Source: Delphinus delphis
Lineage: Eukaryota > Chordata > Mammalia > Artiodactyla > Delphinidae
Assembly: GCF_949987515.2 (NCBI RefSeq)
Contig: NC_082689.1
Coordinates: 98,122,957 to 98,186,956, forward strand
Direction of reading: 5' to 3'
Length of the DNA stretch: 64,000 bases
Shown here: positions 47,383 to 59,170 of the stretch, one piece after another
Layout of the letters: each line of letters opens with the position of its first letter
Numbering within the stretch: the first letter of the stretch is position 1
The notes under the pieces: model-generated
What the model saw: the letters and a program-made list of their open reading frames with translations, nothing else
Database searches by the model: none
What the model was told of the DNA's origin: nothing
Position numbers and translations under genes: made by a program

Positions 47383-49975
47383 ATTCTGATTTCTCTGGCT
47401 CCTTGTTGCTTGTGAATCAGGGTGCCACTGATTCATTGTGGCATAGGGCACTTCTAGTCCATTCGAACTTTCTTTTCCTTCTACATAATGAATTGGTTAT
47501 AATGAATCAGCCAATCACCCTATATTCATCTTTTGTTATCTGTGGCTCTAAACTTGATTTATTTGTACCAAGGAATTGCTATCCACTTGCCAAAGTAGAG
47601 GTGTGGGAAAGATGGGGGGAGGGGCAAAATGTGGAACCTGGGTCTGCAGTCATTTCAAAAGCCATGGCTTCCAAGAGGCCCGGTTCCAGCTGGCCAGGAT
47701 ACCAAGATACGCCTCTGTGTTCGTGCCTTCCGTCTCTGATTTTGCAAGGAGGGTCTGGAGGATGGGTCTCTTCTTCTCACACAGCCTCTCCTTTGAGGCT
47801 GTCCAAAGAACTCCTCACTATTTGTCACTCCATCTCCAAGGCTCAAATTTGATCCCCAAGCCTTTACTCTGAATGACCAGTTTACGTTTTCTCCAACTGC
47901 TTGCCAGCGAGGCTGTCAGCTGCTGCCGTTTCTCTGCCTCCCGCCGATGCCCCTTTGCTGGGGAGGCCGTGCTTCACGGAGTCTTTCAAGCAGAAATTCT
48001 TCTGCTCACTCAGCAGGCAACAGTCCGTTTTAACTGCTCTCTGCAGCTATTTGGGTACCTGCTGCCGGCTGCTCCCTGCATAGAACCAGCTGAGAGGAAT
48101 CATGTTGCAGTGAGCTACAAACCTAACAGAAAGCAAAACTAGCCCCCCAAACCAGCTATTCATAAAGGGGACCCACTTTTTTTCTGGAAGCCTCACTCAC
48201 ATTGTTGCGTTGGAAAAAGTATAGAGAAAGGGTCCATAGAATATAAAATTAAAGTGGGAGCTGTTTTGGTGTTAAAATAACTGTAATGAATACAGTTGTT
48301 CTGCCATTATCTAAGTCAGCCCACAGACACTTGTCACTGTTCCCCTCCCTTCCCTGTATCCCTTGGGCATTCATTAAGGAGGCTATAAGGATGCCAAGGT
48401 AGTGGAGAAAGATTCTGGAAGCCCCCGTGCATCTCAGGTCAGGGTGATTTCAGTTTCCGTAGCAAGTTTGTGTGTTTCAGTACTGAGGCTAATTTCATAG
48501 CAGAAAGTAGGTAGTGATCCTTCCTGAAGAATAAGAAGATATTCCCACAGGACAGTGCATCGGCAATCTGGGACAGGGGGCAGTTGAAACTGGTAAAAAA
48601 TGCACTAATATATAGCCCCCAAAATGTGAATTTGTAAATTTGCATTTCTTTTATCTGGGATTTAAATTCCAAAAAAATGCAACTGTCCTGTTGTCTCTCA
48701 CTAGAGTGTGGGCTCCCAGAGGACGACAGTGAGGTACAGTTTCACCCCGAATTTCTGTTGGACAGAGCTTACTGCGGTGAATTGTAGCATGTGTTTAAAT
48801 CTCCCAGGCAGTAAACTCTGCATATGAATACAAAGGTTTATAGCAAGAAGAGGTGCCCTGCTAAAGGGATGGTAAACCAAGATGATAGTTACAGCACTCA
48901 TCTGTTTTCCATTCTTTGGCTGCAGGGAATTGTGTACTATCTGCTGAGGGAATCATTTTATTTTAAAATTACACTATATTATTAATACTGATAAACCAGG
49001 ACAGAATAAAACCCAGAATAGACTCACCTATTTGCATCATTTCTGGTTTTCATTTATTCCACTTTCAGTACATAAATTAGCATATCTTATTTTAAAATCA
49101 GCACTGCTGTGCAATGCCGTTTAATGACTTTTAGGCAGAGTTGACTAATCCATAGGTCATCTTTTTTTTTTAATACACCCAAGAGAAGAGCTTTTACAAA
49201 AAATCCCAGTGTTAACAACTTGAAAGTCTATAATTCTTGTAGTTCTCCCATCTCATTTTTATGTCACAGAATATTTAATTTTCTTTAATTTAAGGATCGC
49301 CACCTCTATTTTAATTCACTTTAAGCATATGACAAATAAAAAATCATTTAAACCTACTCTGATCCTTTGGGTAGAATTAACATGCCCCCTGTGAAACTGA
49401 ATTTTTTATTGTATGTATAGGAAACACCACTGAATTTACTTTGTCCATTTTGATCAATGCTTTATAACTCTCACTTTTCAAAACTAAGTCCTTAAGTCCT
49501 GTGATAATTTGGCCTCATATATGAACTTCTGAAGGTAATAAAACATTCATGAATTGCAGCTACTGACTCACTTTTTACAGTTTTCATTTCCTTGTCAGCT
49601 TTTCAACACAGAGAAATCAGAGGTGTTTTGGGGAGATGGGAGGCAGTGAGAGCTTAGCCGGTACCTGCAGAAAGATCGATGGTATTTTAAGGGCAGCTGT
49701 CCTCTGCAGAGTCATTATAAATTCCAAAGACCAGCCAAACATCATCATTACTCATTATGGCTGAATTAAATCTGGGTGTTCACCCTGAAGATGACTCTGG
49801 ATCTGGTATCAGTTGCCTCTTTTCCCCTGGATGCCTTAGGAGGTCACTTACCTGCCAGAGGACAGCCTGTTTCTTAAAGAATATCTTGCTGAGAAACTCA
49901 CCCCCAAATCCTTTCACAGAAGAGAACTTGGAAATTGATTACCAAGCAAACTGAGGGGGGAATCCCATGGCCAGC
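47383..49975. other. Intronic DNA, no gene recognised
   Basis: The frame at 47346-47852 (168 codons) starts inside the old L1 and has no family resemblance. No repeat was recognised in the rest. Confidence 0.45.
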
Positions 49976-50530
49976 TTCCCTTCCCTTCCCTTCCCTTCCC
50001 TTCCCTTCCCTTCCCTTCCCTTCCCTTCCCTTCCCTTCCCTTCCCTTCCCTTCCCCTCCCCTCCCCTCCCCTCCCCTCCCCTCCCCTCCCCTCCCCTCCC
50101 CTCCCCTCCCCTCCCTTCCCCTCCCCTCCCCTCCCCTCCCTTCCCCTCCCTTCCCTTCCCCTCCCCTCCCTTCCCTTCCCTTCCCCTCCCTTCCCTTCCC
50201 TTCTCTTCCCCTCCCCTCCCTTCCCTTCCCTTCCCCTCCCCTCCCTTCCCTTCCCTTCCCCTCCCTTCCCTTCCCTTCCCTTCTCTTCCCCTCCCCTCCC
50301 CTCCCTTCCCTTCCCTTCCTTCCCTTCCCTTCCCTTCCCCTCCCCTCCCTTCCCTTCCCTTCCCTTCCTCTCCCTTCCTTTCCCTTCCTCTCCCTTCCCT
50401 TCCCTTCCCTTCCCCTCCCCTCCCTTCCCTTCCCTTCCTCTCCCTTCCTTTCCCTTCCTCTCCCTTCCCTTCCCTTCCCTCCCCTCCCTTCCCTTCCCTT
50501 CCCTTCCTCTCCCCTCCCTTCCCTTCCCTC
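49976..50530. repeat. Long pentanucleotide array, CCCTT/CCCCT (minus strand AAGGG/AGGGG)
   Basis: About 555 bp are built almost wholly of TTCCC and CTCCC units in blocks, with occasional CTTCC slips. Long frames on both strands (up to 241 codons) are translations of the repeat and not genes. The minus strand is pure purine and could form triplex or G-quadruplex DNA. Confidence 0.97.
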
Positions 50531-50692
50531 TGACTTTGACCTCATCAGTAACTCCCCCATTTCACTAATTTCCTGTATTTTAGCTCCCTCCCCCAACTCC
50601 AAATGTCTAATATTAAAATGCAAATCTCTTAGGATAACTATTACATGAACATAGATTTCCTGACAAAGGCAAGTAGGACATGCCTTTACCTA

Positions 50693-51100
50693 TGTTAAGA
50701 AAAACAAAAATTCACTTGAGTAAATTTAAAGATCAAATTGACTTTATTCGGTGATTCATGAATTGAGCAGCATCCCATCCAGCAACAGAGAGGAACTCTG
50801 CTGAGCTATAGAAAAAGAAGGGTTTTTAGAGGTGGAAAGGGAGTCGCAAAAGGAAACTATTAACAAAAAATGCGTTGTTTCAGGCAAGGTTGCCCTCCTA
50901 AGGGGAATGAAAGGGGTCTATGGATCCGTTGGGCAGATTCTCTCTCTAGTGGTGAACAGGTAACTGCACGTTGACTGATTAAAGGTTACCTTCCTGAGAG
51001 AAGCTGAAACTGCAGTTAGGTTAAGTATTAAGTCTTGGTTTGCTGAAGTGGGGCTTAGCACAAAGTGACTCCATTTGGGGCCTGTTTTCTCCCTTTTAAT
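50693..51100 (-). mobile_element. Solo-LTR-like block, minus strand
   Basis: The minus strand ends in ...TCTTAACA, has an AATAAA near 50747, and carries text typical of a mammalian ERV LTR ('agctcaacagagctcctctc'-like, here 'ctcagcagagttcctctctg'). A 5-bp ACCTA flanks both sides (50688-50692 and 51101-51105). The start lacks the expected TG. No internal retroviral sequence is present, and the family was not assigned. Confidence 0.45.
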
Positions 51101-51105
51101 ACCTA

Positions 51106-52152
51106 TTAGCCTTCACTTCACAGGGAAGTGAAGAGAGCTGACTGTTTTGGGTCCTGGACTTTTCTGAACATTGAACTGTCCCTAATGCTGAAGCAGCATG
51201 GTAGAAATAAGCCGCGTCTGGACTCTATTCCTGAGCTCAGTTCCTGCTCCTATCACTAACTTTGCGGAAGTTCGTTAACACTTGTGAGATTCAGTTCCCC
51301 GTCTCTATAAGGGGAGTAATAATACATATGCAGATGGATTCAATGAAAGATAATATTTTTAAATGCTAGCATAGGGTGTGGCACAATAAGAGTCACTTCT
51401 TTCTTCCTTTCTAAACTGAATAGCAGAATCTTTAGGGTTATTTCCTTTAAGTAAGACTGAGGCAGTTCTTTTCACCCAGCTCGTGGGAAAATGACCTATG
51501 AAGAAGAATGTTAACCCTGTGTGCTCTGCTTTCTTAATGTCTCATGCGGCGTCCAGATGATGGGAAATTCCTTCAGTAATTTCCAAGTGCTGAGAGCTCC
51601 TTCTTCCTGCTTCGTGGGCAATTCCATTGCTGCCACTGCTCACCACGTTCCTTGCCCTACTTGTTCAGCTGTCGCATCTTCCTCCCAAGTAAAGGAGCCG
51701 GACAAACCCCTGCCGGTGCTTCTGACCATCCTTCCCTCCTCCTCCTCCTCCCTCTCCCGCAGGAGGGACAAGTCACCCCCAAGGATCCCATGTTCTAAGT
51801 GGGACTGGGGAAAGAGTGGTCATTAGCCCCTCTCACAGGGCTCTAGTTTCCTCAGGGATGTGGGTATAGGGACTGTATCGTCCAAGAGTGCCCTTCTCCC
51901 ATCCCCGAGGGGCAACAGCCCAGCCTTTCCCCTGCCAGGTGTCTGGGGTAACCAACAAGCTCGGGGCCGTGGCTCCTAGCAGCCCCCCTCAAGGGCTCGT
52001 CCTTGTTGTTTGACCCGAGCTCAATCACTGTACTCATGGTGATTATCCTGTGGCTCTGCCTCTGGAATCGGGGACCCTTCTCACCCCTGAACTCACCTGG
52101 GCAAAGCTTTCCCTGACACCCTGGTCTGTCATTCATCTGGGCTTATCTGCTT
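51106..52152. other. Intronic DNA with a MIR
   Basis: A MIR remnant lies at about 51215-51395 ('cctatcactaactttgcgg', 'agttccccgtctctataagggg'). No exon was recognised in 51400-52150, which is rather GC-rich. Confidence 0.5.
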
Positions 52153-54292
52153 TCCTAGGTTCTTTTTTGTTCTTAATATTTTTATTGGAGTATAATTGCT
52201 TTACAGTGGTGTGTTAGTTTCTGCTTTATGACAAAGTGAATCAGCTATACGTATACATATATCCCCATATCCCCTCCCTCTGGCGTCTCCCTCCCTCCCA
52301 ATCCCACCCGTCTAGGTGGTCACAAAGCACCAAGCAGATCTCCCTGTGCTATGCGGCTGCTTCCCACTAGCTAGCTATTTTGCATTTGGTAATGTATATA
52401 TGTCCATGCCACTCTCTCACTTTGTCCCAGCTTACCCTTCCCCTTCCCCGTATCCTCAAGTCCACTCTCTAGTAGGTCTGTGTCTTTATTCCCATCTTGC
52501 CCCTAGGTTCTTCATGACCTTTTTTTTTTTTTAGATTCCATACATATGTGTCAGCATACGGTATTTGCTTTTCTCTTTCTGACTTACTTCACTCTGTATG
52601 ACAGACTCTAGGTCCATCCACCTCACTACAAATAACTCAATTTCATTTCTTTTTTATGGCTGAGTAATATTCCATTATATATATGTGCCACATCTTCTTT
52701 ATCCATTCATCTGTTTATGGACACTTAGGTTTCTTCCATGTCCTGGCTATTGTAAATAGAGGTGCAATGAACATTTTGGTACATGACTCTTTTTGAATTA
52801 TGGTTTTCTCAGGGTTTATGCCCAGTAGTGGGATTGCTGGCTTGTATGGTAGTTCTATTTCTAGCTTTTTAAGGAAGCTCCATACTGTTCTCCATAGTGG
52901 CTGTATCAGTTTACGTTCCCACCAACAGTGCAAGAGGGTTCCCTTTTCTCCACACCCTCTCCAGCATTTATTGTTTGTAGATTTTTTGATGATGGCCATT
53001 CTGACTGGTGTGAGGTGATACCTCATTGTAGTTTTGATTTGCATTTCTCTAATGATTAGTGATGTTGAGCATCCTTTCATATGTTTGTTGGCAATCTGTA
53101 TATCTTCTTTGGAGAAATGTCTGTTTAGGTCTTCTGCCCATTTTTGGATTGGGTTGTTTGTTTTTGTGATATTGAGCTGCATGAGCTGCTTGTAAATTTT
53201 GGAGATTAAACCTTTGTCAGTTGCTACATTTGCAAATATTTTCTCCCATTCTGAGGGTTGTCTTTTTGTCTTGTTTATGGTTTCCTTTGCTATGCAAAGC
53301 TTTTAAGTTTCATTAGGTCCCATTTGTTTACTTTTGTTTTTATTTCCATTTCTCTAGGGGGTGGGTCAAAAAGGATCTTGCTGTGATATGTCATAGAGTG
53401 TCTGACTGTGTTTTCCTCTAAGAGTTTGATAGTGTCTGGCCTTACATTTAGGTCTTTTTTTTTTTTTGCGGTACGCGGGCCTCTCACTGTTGTGGCTTCT
53501 CCCATTGCAGAGCACAGGCTCCAGACACGCAGGCTCAGCGGCCATTATTCACAGGCCCAACCGCTCCGCAACATGTGGGATCTTCCTAGACCGGGGCACG
53601 AACCTGTGTCCCCTGCATCGGCAGGCGGACTCTCAACCACTGCGCCACCAGGGAAGACCTACATTTAGGTCTTTAATCCATTCTGAGTTTATTTTTGTGT
53701 GTGGTGTTTCGGAGTGTTCTAATTTCATTCTTTTACATGTAGCTGTCCAGTTTTCCCAGCACCACTTATTGAAGAGGCTCTCCTTTCTCCATTGTATATT
53801 CTTGCCTCCTTTATCAAAAATAAGGTGACCACATGTGCGTGGGTTTATCTCTGGGCTTTCTATCCTGTTCCATTGATCTGTATTTCTGTTTTGTGCCACT
53901 ACCATACTGTCTTGATTACTGTAGCTTTGTAGTATAGTCTGAAGTCCAGGCGCTTGATTCCTCCAGCTCCGTTTTTCTTTCTCAACATTGCTTTGGCTCT
54001 TTGGGGTCTTTTGTGTTTCCATACAGATTGTGAAAGTTTTTGTTCTAGTTCTGTGAAAAATGCTGTTGGTAATTTGATAGGGATTGCATTGAATCTGTAG
54101 ATTGCTTTGGGTAGTATAGTCATTTTCACAATGTTGATTCTTCCAATCCAAGAACATGGTATATCTCTCCATCTGTTGGTATCATCTTTAATTTCTTCCA
54201 TCAGTGTCTTATAGTTTTCTGCACACAGGTCTTTTGTCTCCTTAGGTAGGTTTATTCCTAGGTATTTTATTCTTTCTGTGTCCTAGGTTCTT
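52153..54292 (-). mobile_element. 5'-truncated L1, copy D, with its target-site duplications
   Basis: A perfect 12-bp duplication TCCTAGGTTCTT (52153-52164 and 54281-54292) brackets a minus-strand L1 3' part of about 1.9 kb plus a ~200-bp SINE. It contains the 3' UTR and the C-terminal part of ORF2 (intact pieces at 52715-53182 with [15 protein letters not shown] and at 53899-54201). Truncation lies in the region corresponding to the middle of ORF2. Confidence 0.93.
53443..53674 (-). mobile_element. CHR-type SINE with target duplications inside L1 copy D
   Basis: A 15-bp duplication TACATTTAGGTCTTT (53443-53457 and 53660-53674) flanks a T tract, GCGGTACGCGGGCCTCTCAC and a complement A box ending CACCAGGGAAG. 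It inserted after copy D. Confidence 0.95.
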
Positions 54293-54639
54293 GTGCAAAG
54301 ATTCTATTCCTCTTCCCTGGGGCCCCCACTCAACCCTCTTTATTCCAGGAGGGCAGTAACTCCTTGGCTGGGACAGAGCTTAGGAGGCATCCCAGGACAT
54401 TTTTTACAATGTCCTTAGGGTCATTTTCTCATGTTTATACGAGAGCTTTTTGTCTGTGTTTCTGTCAGTATAGACAGACATTCTCGAAGTGTGGCTCTCT
54501 GCTTTCAAAGCATAGAATCTCAGGCTTTCCTTGTTGAAAGAGAATATTAAGGTCACTTTCAACTTGATCTGTCCACCCTGGGACACCCCCAGTTACAGGT
54601 AACTGCCTCCTTACCAAATTTGCCCAAAGTAGTGCAGTG

Positions 54640-54805
54640 TAGGCTTAAGCAAAGAGCCTGAATCCAAATCCAGGCTGCCACACTAACGAGCTATGAATCC
54701 TTGGACAAGTTACTTGAGCTTCCTTAGCTGTAGTTGCCCCAGCTTTAAAGTGAGGATAATCATGTACTTAATGCAGGGCTGTTAGGAGCATAAAATAGGC
54801 TAACA
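54640..54805 (+). repeat. MIR SINE remnant
   Basis: 'gcctgaatccaaatccagg', 'ccttggacaagttacttgagc', 'ctttaaagtgaggataatc' and 'gcagggctgttagga' appear in MIR order. Confidence 0.75.
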
Positions 54806-54816
54806 ATTAAAAAAAA

Positions 54817-55060
54817 CCTTAGCACAGGGACTTCCCTGGTGGTCCAGTGGTTAAGAATCCTCCTTCCAATGCAGGGGACGCGGGTTCGATCCCTAGTGGG
54901 GGAACTAAGATCCCAAACGCCATGGGTCACCTAAGCCCGCATGCCTCAACTAGAGAGCCTGCGTGCCACAACTAGAGAGAAGCCCACATGCTGCAATGAA
55001 GATCCCACAACTAATACCCGATGCAGCCAAAAAAAAAAAAAAAAAAAACCCTTAGCACAG
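54817..55060 (+). mobile_element. CHR-related tRNA-derived SINE, older subtype
   Basis: The head GGGACTTCCCTGGTGGTCCAG carries A-box (TGGTCCAGTGG) and B-box (GGGTTCGATCCC) motifs, and the 3' half ('caactagagagcctgcgtg', 'gaagcccacatgctgcaatg') differs from the commoner subtype. The A tail and the duplication CCTTAGCACAG (54817-54827 and 55050-55060) are clear. Confidence 0.9.
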
Positions 55061-55099
55061 AAGTTGGCATAAAATTAGGATTCAATAAAGTGTTAGCTA

Positions 55100-55900
55100 G
55101 AACTTTATTTAGCTACCATCCATCTTTGAATGTCTCTCCTCTTTTAGCATTACTTCTCTGAAGTCTGTCTCCCAGGAGGTGTACCCATGAGTGCTAGTTC
55201 TGTCTCCAGAGGCCACACACAACAATTTGGTTCTTTTTCCCTGACAACCTGTGTCATCCAGGGACAATCCTCACATCCCCTACAGGACTTTTCTCCTTTG
55301 GGCTGAATAAGCGTAGTTTCTTCAGCCGATGCTTTGTATGACATGGTTCAAATCCCTTCACCATCCTGATCCTTCTCCCTGATTGATATCATTTCTCTAT
55401 ACATCTTGTGAGTGTGGAATCCAGCCAAACATAACTCACGGTCCCCTCTGAGTAGTGATTGGCAGAGCAAAATCTTGTTCTTCTGTCCCCTCTGTACATG
55501 CTGCACAGCTCTTGCATCAGATTCATGCTGAGGCTGCCTACTCACGTCCACACTCCCTGAACACTCTTTGCTGTGCGCTGGTACCATGTGTTTCCCCCAC
55601 CTTGTTCTTGTACAGTTGATTTTGATCACAGTGCTGGGCAGCGTGCTGACTTCAGCTGAGATTTATCTGGTTGGAAATATTCCATCGTGATCCATTGCTC
55701 CAGGCTCTCAGGGTCTTTCCGCGTTCCGAGTCTGTTGTCCAGTATATGTGCTCTCTATCCTGCTCTGTATTATATGCAGACATGTAGAAAAGGTGACTCT
55801 TCCCATTGAGAAAATGAGAAACTTTCTGACCAGCAGCACAGTTTTTACAGCTAAATGAACTCTTCTGCAAAGAAATTACCCTTCTCTGAGCTTGTTGCGC
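55100..55900 (-). repeat. CR1/L3-type LINE remnant, minus strand
   Basis: 'ttctcctttgggctgaataagc', 'ttcttcagccgatgctttgtatg' and 'aatcccttcaccatcctgat' are the antisense of the C-terminal ORF2 region of CR1/L3 elements (the reverse strand reads like VQ.R..RMVKG). The remainder is very diverged. Confidence 0.5.
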
Positions 55901-56335
55901 TATTTGTATTAACGAGGGATTTGGACAGATGGTCTGTAAGATTTCCTCCGGCTCTATGCATTCATGTTATCATGTTATCTCCACTGTGCAGAAATAAATA
56001 TCCTTACTGCCACGTGTGATTCACCACCCTTAAAGCTAATGTTGGCACAGTTTAAAAAGTATGTATATTTTTGATGCAGTGTGCTAACATGGGCTATATT
56101 CATATTGATATTCAGTCAGAGGATATATTTTACCTGTAATGTATAATGAAGTTTCTGTCAAAATCTAGTCTTAGTTGTTAAAACATGAAAGAGTCTTGTT
56201 TCATCAGTGGTTATACCTTAAATGGGAAGATGGGGTAAATGTGATGGTTTCTCAGTGAAAAAATAAAACTAATTTGGGCAGGTCTAGAGAAGGCCCATAG
56301 GATGTTGTGCTTTGGCACTATGAAACTATTGATTC
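55901..56335. other. Intronic DNA, nothing clear
   Basis: A weak MIR-like 'agatggtctgtaagatttcc' occurs near 55930. No gene was recognised. Confidence 0.4.
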
Positions 56336-56885
56336 TTTCCTGTTTTATTTTTTCCAGTTTTATCGAGTTATAATAGCACTGTATAAGCTTAAGGTGTGTA
56401 GCGAAATGATTTGATTTACATATATCATGAAACAATTACCACGATAAGTTAACATCCATCATCTCATATCTCATATAGATAAAAACAAACAAACAAATGA
56501 ACAAATGTGTATTTTTTTTCCTTGGATGAGAACTCAGGATCAATCTATTCTCTTAACTCTCATATATACCATATCATGTTAACTATAGTCTTCGTGTTAT
56601 ACATTACATCTCTAGTACTTATGTATCTTAAAACTGGAAGTTTATAACTTTAACCACCTTCATCCAATTCCCCCTGACCCCACCTATGGTAACCACAAAT
56701 TTGATCTCTTTTTATGTGAGTTTTGTTTTGTTTTGTTTCAGATTCTATAATACATATAAGTGAGATCATACAGATTTGTCTTTCTCTGTCTGATTTATTT
56801 CATTTAGCATAATGCCCGCGAAGTCTATCCATGTTGTCAAAAATGGCGGGATTCCTCCTTTTTTATGGCTGAATAATATAACCCT
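56336..56885 (-). repeat. Old L1 3' end (L1MA/L1MB-like), minus strand
   Basis: 'agttttatcgagttataatag', 'gtggtaaccacaaat'-like text, 'ttctctgtctgatttatttcatttagcataatg' and 'ttatggctgaataatat' follow the reverse complement of L1 3' UTR and ORF2 end. Confidence 0.72.
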
Positions 56886-56939
56886 TTTCTCTTTTAAAGT
56901 CTGAGAACCTCTTACTTGAATTAAATGTATTGGCATTAT

Positions 56940-57188
56940 CAATTTTACAAAGTAAGGGCTTCCCTGGTGGCGCAGTGGTTGAGAGTCCGCCTGCCGATGC
57001 AGGGGACGCGGGTCCGTGCCCCGGTCTGGGAAGATCCCACATTCCGCGGAGCGGCTGGGCCCGTGAGCCATGGCCGCGGAGCCTGCGCGTCCGGAGCCTG
57101 TACTCCACAACGGAAGAGGCCACACAGTGAGAGGCCCGCGTACCGAAAAAAACAAAAACAAAAAGATTACAGCAATTTTACAAAGTAA
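56940..57188 (+). mobile_element. CHR-type SINE with target duplications
   Basis: A perfect 16-bp duplication CAATTTTACAAAGTAA (56940-56955 and 57173-57188) brackets a body with head GGGCTTCCCTGGTGGCGCAG, A and B boxes and a tail of A runs broken by C. The small overlapping frames are translations of this SINE. Confidence 0.96.
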
Positions 57189-57725
57189 TGAGGCATTATG
57201 GAAATCAGCAGATTCTTTGAATTATATTCTCATTTTAATGCCTAGATGCAGATAAACCAGGTTTTGCTAAAATGTTTACTTGGTCTTCCTAAGAGTTGCC
57301 CGTCCTATTGGCTGATAGAAACCACAGAGTTCTGTTAGGCAGAGGTAGAAAGGAACCTGGGAATTTGTGGTGTGCTTGATTACTTGAACCTGGTGAACTT
57401 TGCTAATAAATGCAGCAGGGAAACATTTAGGCCTGCCTTTTGCTTGGTGTAGCAGGATGCCTGACTGGGCATGTCATCTATTGGAAATTAAGGTTGATTG
57501 GTTTCCATAATGAATTATTTTAATCAAGCTTTGCACAGATTACTTTAAACTCTGTTATTTCCTATTCAGCTTTAAAACACATCATCTTTATGTGTACAGT
57601 TTTCAGATCTAAATTATGCCTGCATCTAAAAAATATGGGCTCATGTTTTTAATCAGAGATACTCAATAAATACCAGCAATTACACCAAAATGCAGAACTT
57701 TTTTAAAAAATCTAAACCAGTGTTT
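57189..57725. other. Intronic DNA, repeat-free
   Basis: No exon was recognised. AT-rich homeodomain-like motifs (AATTATTTTAATCAAG near 57515) occur. Confidence 0.4.
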
Positions 57726-57726
57726 C

Positions 57727-57905
57727 TTAAACTGTGGTTCCTGGACCAATAGAATTAGTAACGGGATCACCTGGGAACTTGTTAGACCTGCAAGGTTGCA
57801 GACACTGTCTCAGACCCACTGATTCAGAAACTCTGGGGAGTGTGGCCAGCAACTGTTTTTTTAGCAAGTCTTCCAGGTGATTCTCAAGCAAGCTAAAGTT
57901 TGAGA
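57727..57905 (+). mobile_element. MER5A hAT-Charlie non-autonomous element
   Basis: The ends CAGTGTTTCTTAAACTGTGG and TTTGAGAATCATGG are imperfect inverted repeats. The body ('gggatcacctgggaacttgttag', 'ccactgattcagaaactctgggg') is MER5A. The 8-bp flank ATCTAAAC / ATCTGAAT is a decayed hAT duplication. Confidence 0.85.
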
Positions 57906-57943
57906 ATCATGGATCTGAATTATTATATTTAATTACCATTAAT

Positions 57944-58169
57944 AAAAAATGCCGGGCTTCCCTGGTGGCGCAGTGGTTGGGAGTCCGCCTGCCGATGCAG
58001 GGGACACGGATTCGTGCTCCGGCCCGGGAAGATCCCACATGCCGCGGAGCGGCTGGGCCCATGAACCATGACCGCTGGGCCTGCGCGTCCGGAGCCTGTG
58101 CTCCGCAACGGGAGAGGCCACAACAGTGAGAGGCCCTCATACCGCAAAAAAAAAAAAAAAAAAAATGCC
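57944..58169 (+). mobile_element. CHR-type SINE with target duplications
   Basis: The duplication AAAAAATGCC (57944-57953 and 58160-58169) flanks head GGGCTTCCCTGGTGGCGCAG, the A box, a degenerate B box (GGATTCGTGCTCC) and an A tail. Confidence 0.93.
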
Positions 58170-58640
58170 TTCAGGTTTAATGTTTATTGAAAAGTCTAAA
58201 CCCACATTGAATAAGAATGGCTAATTCAGCACCTTCCTTTTCTGCTTTATTTATTTATTAGTTAAGATTTGCTTATGGAAACCTATTTTTAAACACCGTA
58301 GGTACTCTGATTGTCAAACGTTAAGTGAGCATACCTAGAGTAATTTGTTGCCTTGCGAAATTAGTAAGGAACTGTAACACACATTTGTGATAAATCAAGT
58401 AGTTACAACTTTTTAATTCAGTATTTGCCCCTGTATTTAGCATCTTAGAAGATGCTCAAATATGTTTGCGCAAAGGAAGAAGATTGCAATGGATCACAGC
58501 AGTGGTGAATGATCACAGACAATTTTGATGACCTAATATAGAACTCCAGTGGTTTCTTTAATCAATAATCGTTTGTGTAACTAGAAATCATGTTTGTGTA
58601 CACTTTGCTGGGTAATTGCAGAAATATGAGTCAGGGGTCC
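58170..58640. other. Intronic DNA, nothing recognised
   Basis: No gene or repeat was seen. Confidence 0.4.
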
Positions 58641-59170
58641 TTTGATTGTAGCAGCAGCAACAACAAAGTTCAAATTAGCTAAAGAGATAACAGAATTTAT
58701 TGACTCGTGGAAATGAAAAGTCCGATGATGGGTATTACGTCTCAGACGTTGCTCGATCCAGGCTTCAGATAATACTACCAGGAATCATCTCACTGTATTC
58801 TCAGCTGTGCTTCTCTTTGGATTATTTCGTTCTCAGACAGGATCACAGAAGTGATAGTAGATTATCTGCAGCACCGCACCAGGTTTCTGGGCTACCGGGC
58901 TGGCAACCCCAGTGGGTAGAATGGCATTCCAGCTAAACTTGGATAAGCTTGGAGCCTTTTGGACCGTGCTGATTGGCCAGAATGGGCCATTACATAAGCA
59001 TTGACCTGGGAGGTAGAGTCAGCTTTACCTAAAACTGTGTGGATCATGAATGAGAAAAGAGTGGTTTACTAAAGGAAAATCCTGACAAGGTGTGCCAGAG
59101 AATGGTAGAAGGGTTGCGAGGCAGGTTAAAAAAAGCAGAGGTGCTGTACTCAGAGACAATAACAGAAAGG
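58641..59170. repeat. Old interspersed repeat, family not named (copy 2 of 3)
   Basis: 'acagaatttattgactcgtgg', 'aaaagtccgatgatggg', 'tccaggcttcag' and 'gattggccagaatggg' are the ordered landmarks. The block is related to those at 35.2 kb and 63.9 kb. Confidence 0.45.

Noticed and set aside
47346..47852. 168-codon plus-strand frame
   Set aside because: It begins within the older L1 remnant, lacks splice or promoter context and shows no recognisable domain.
49898..50648. Long open frames (237 and 241 codons) on both strands
   Set aside because: They are translations of the pentanucleotide array (Pro/Ser/Leu/Phe on one strand, Gly/Arg/Glu/Lys on the other), open only because the unit contains no stop.
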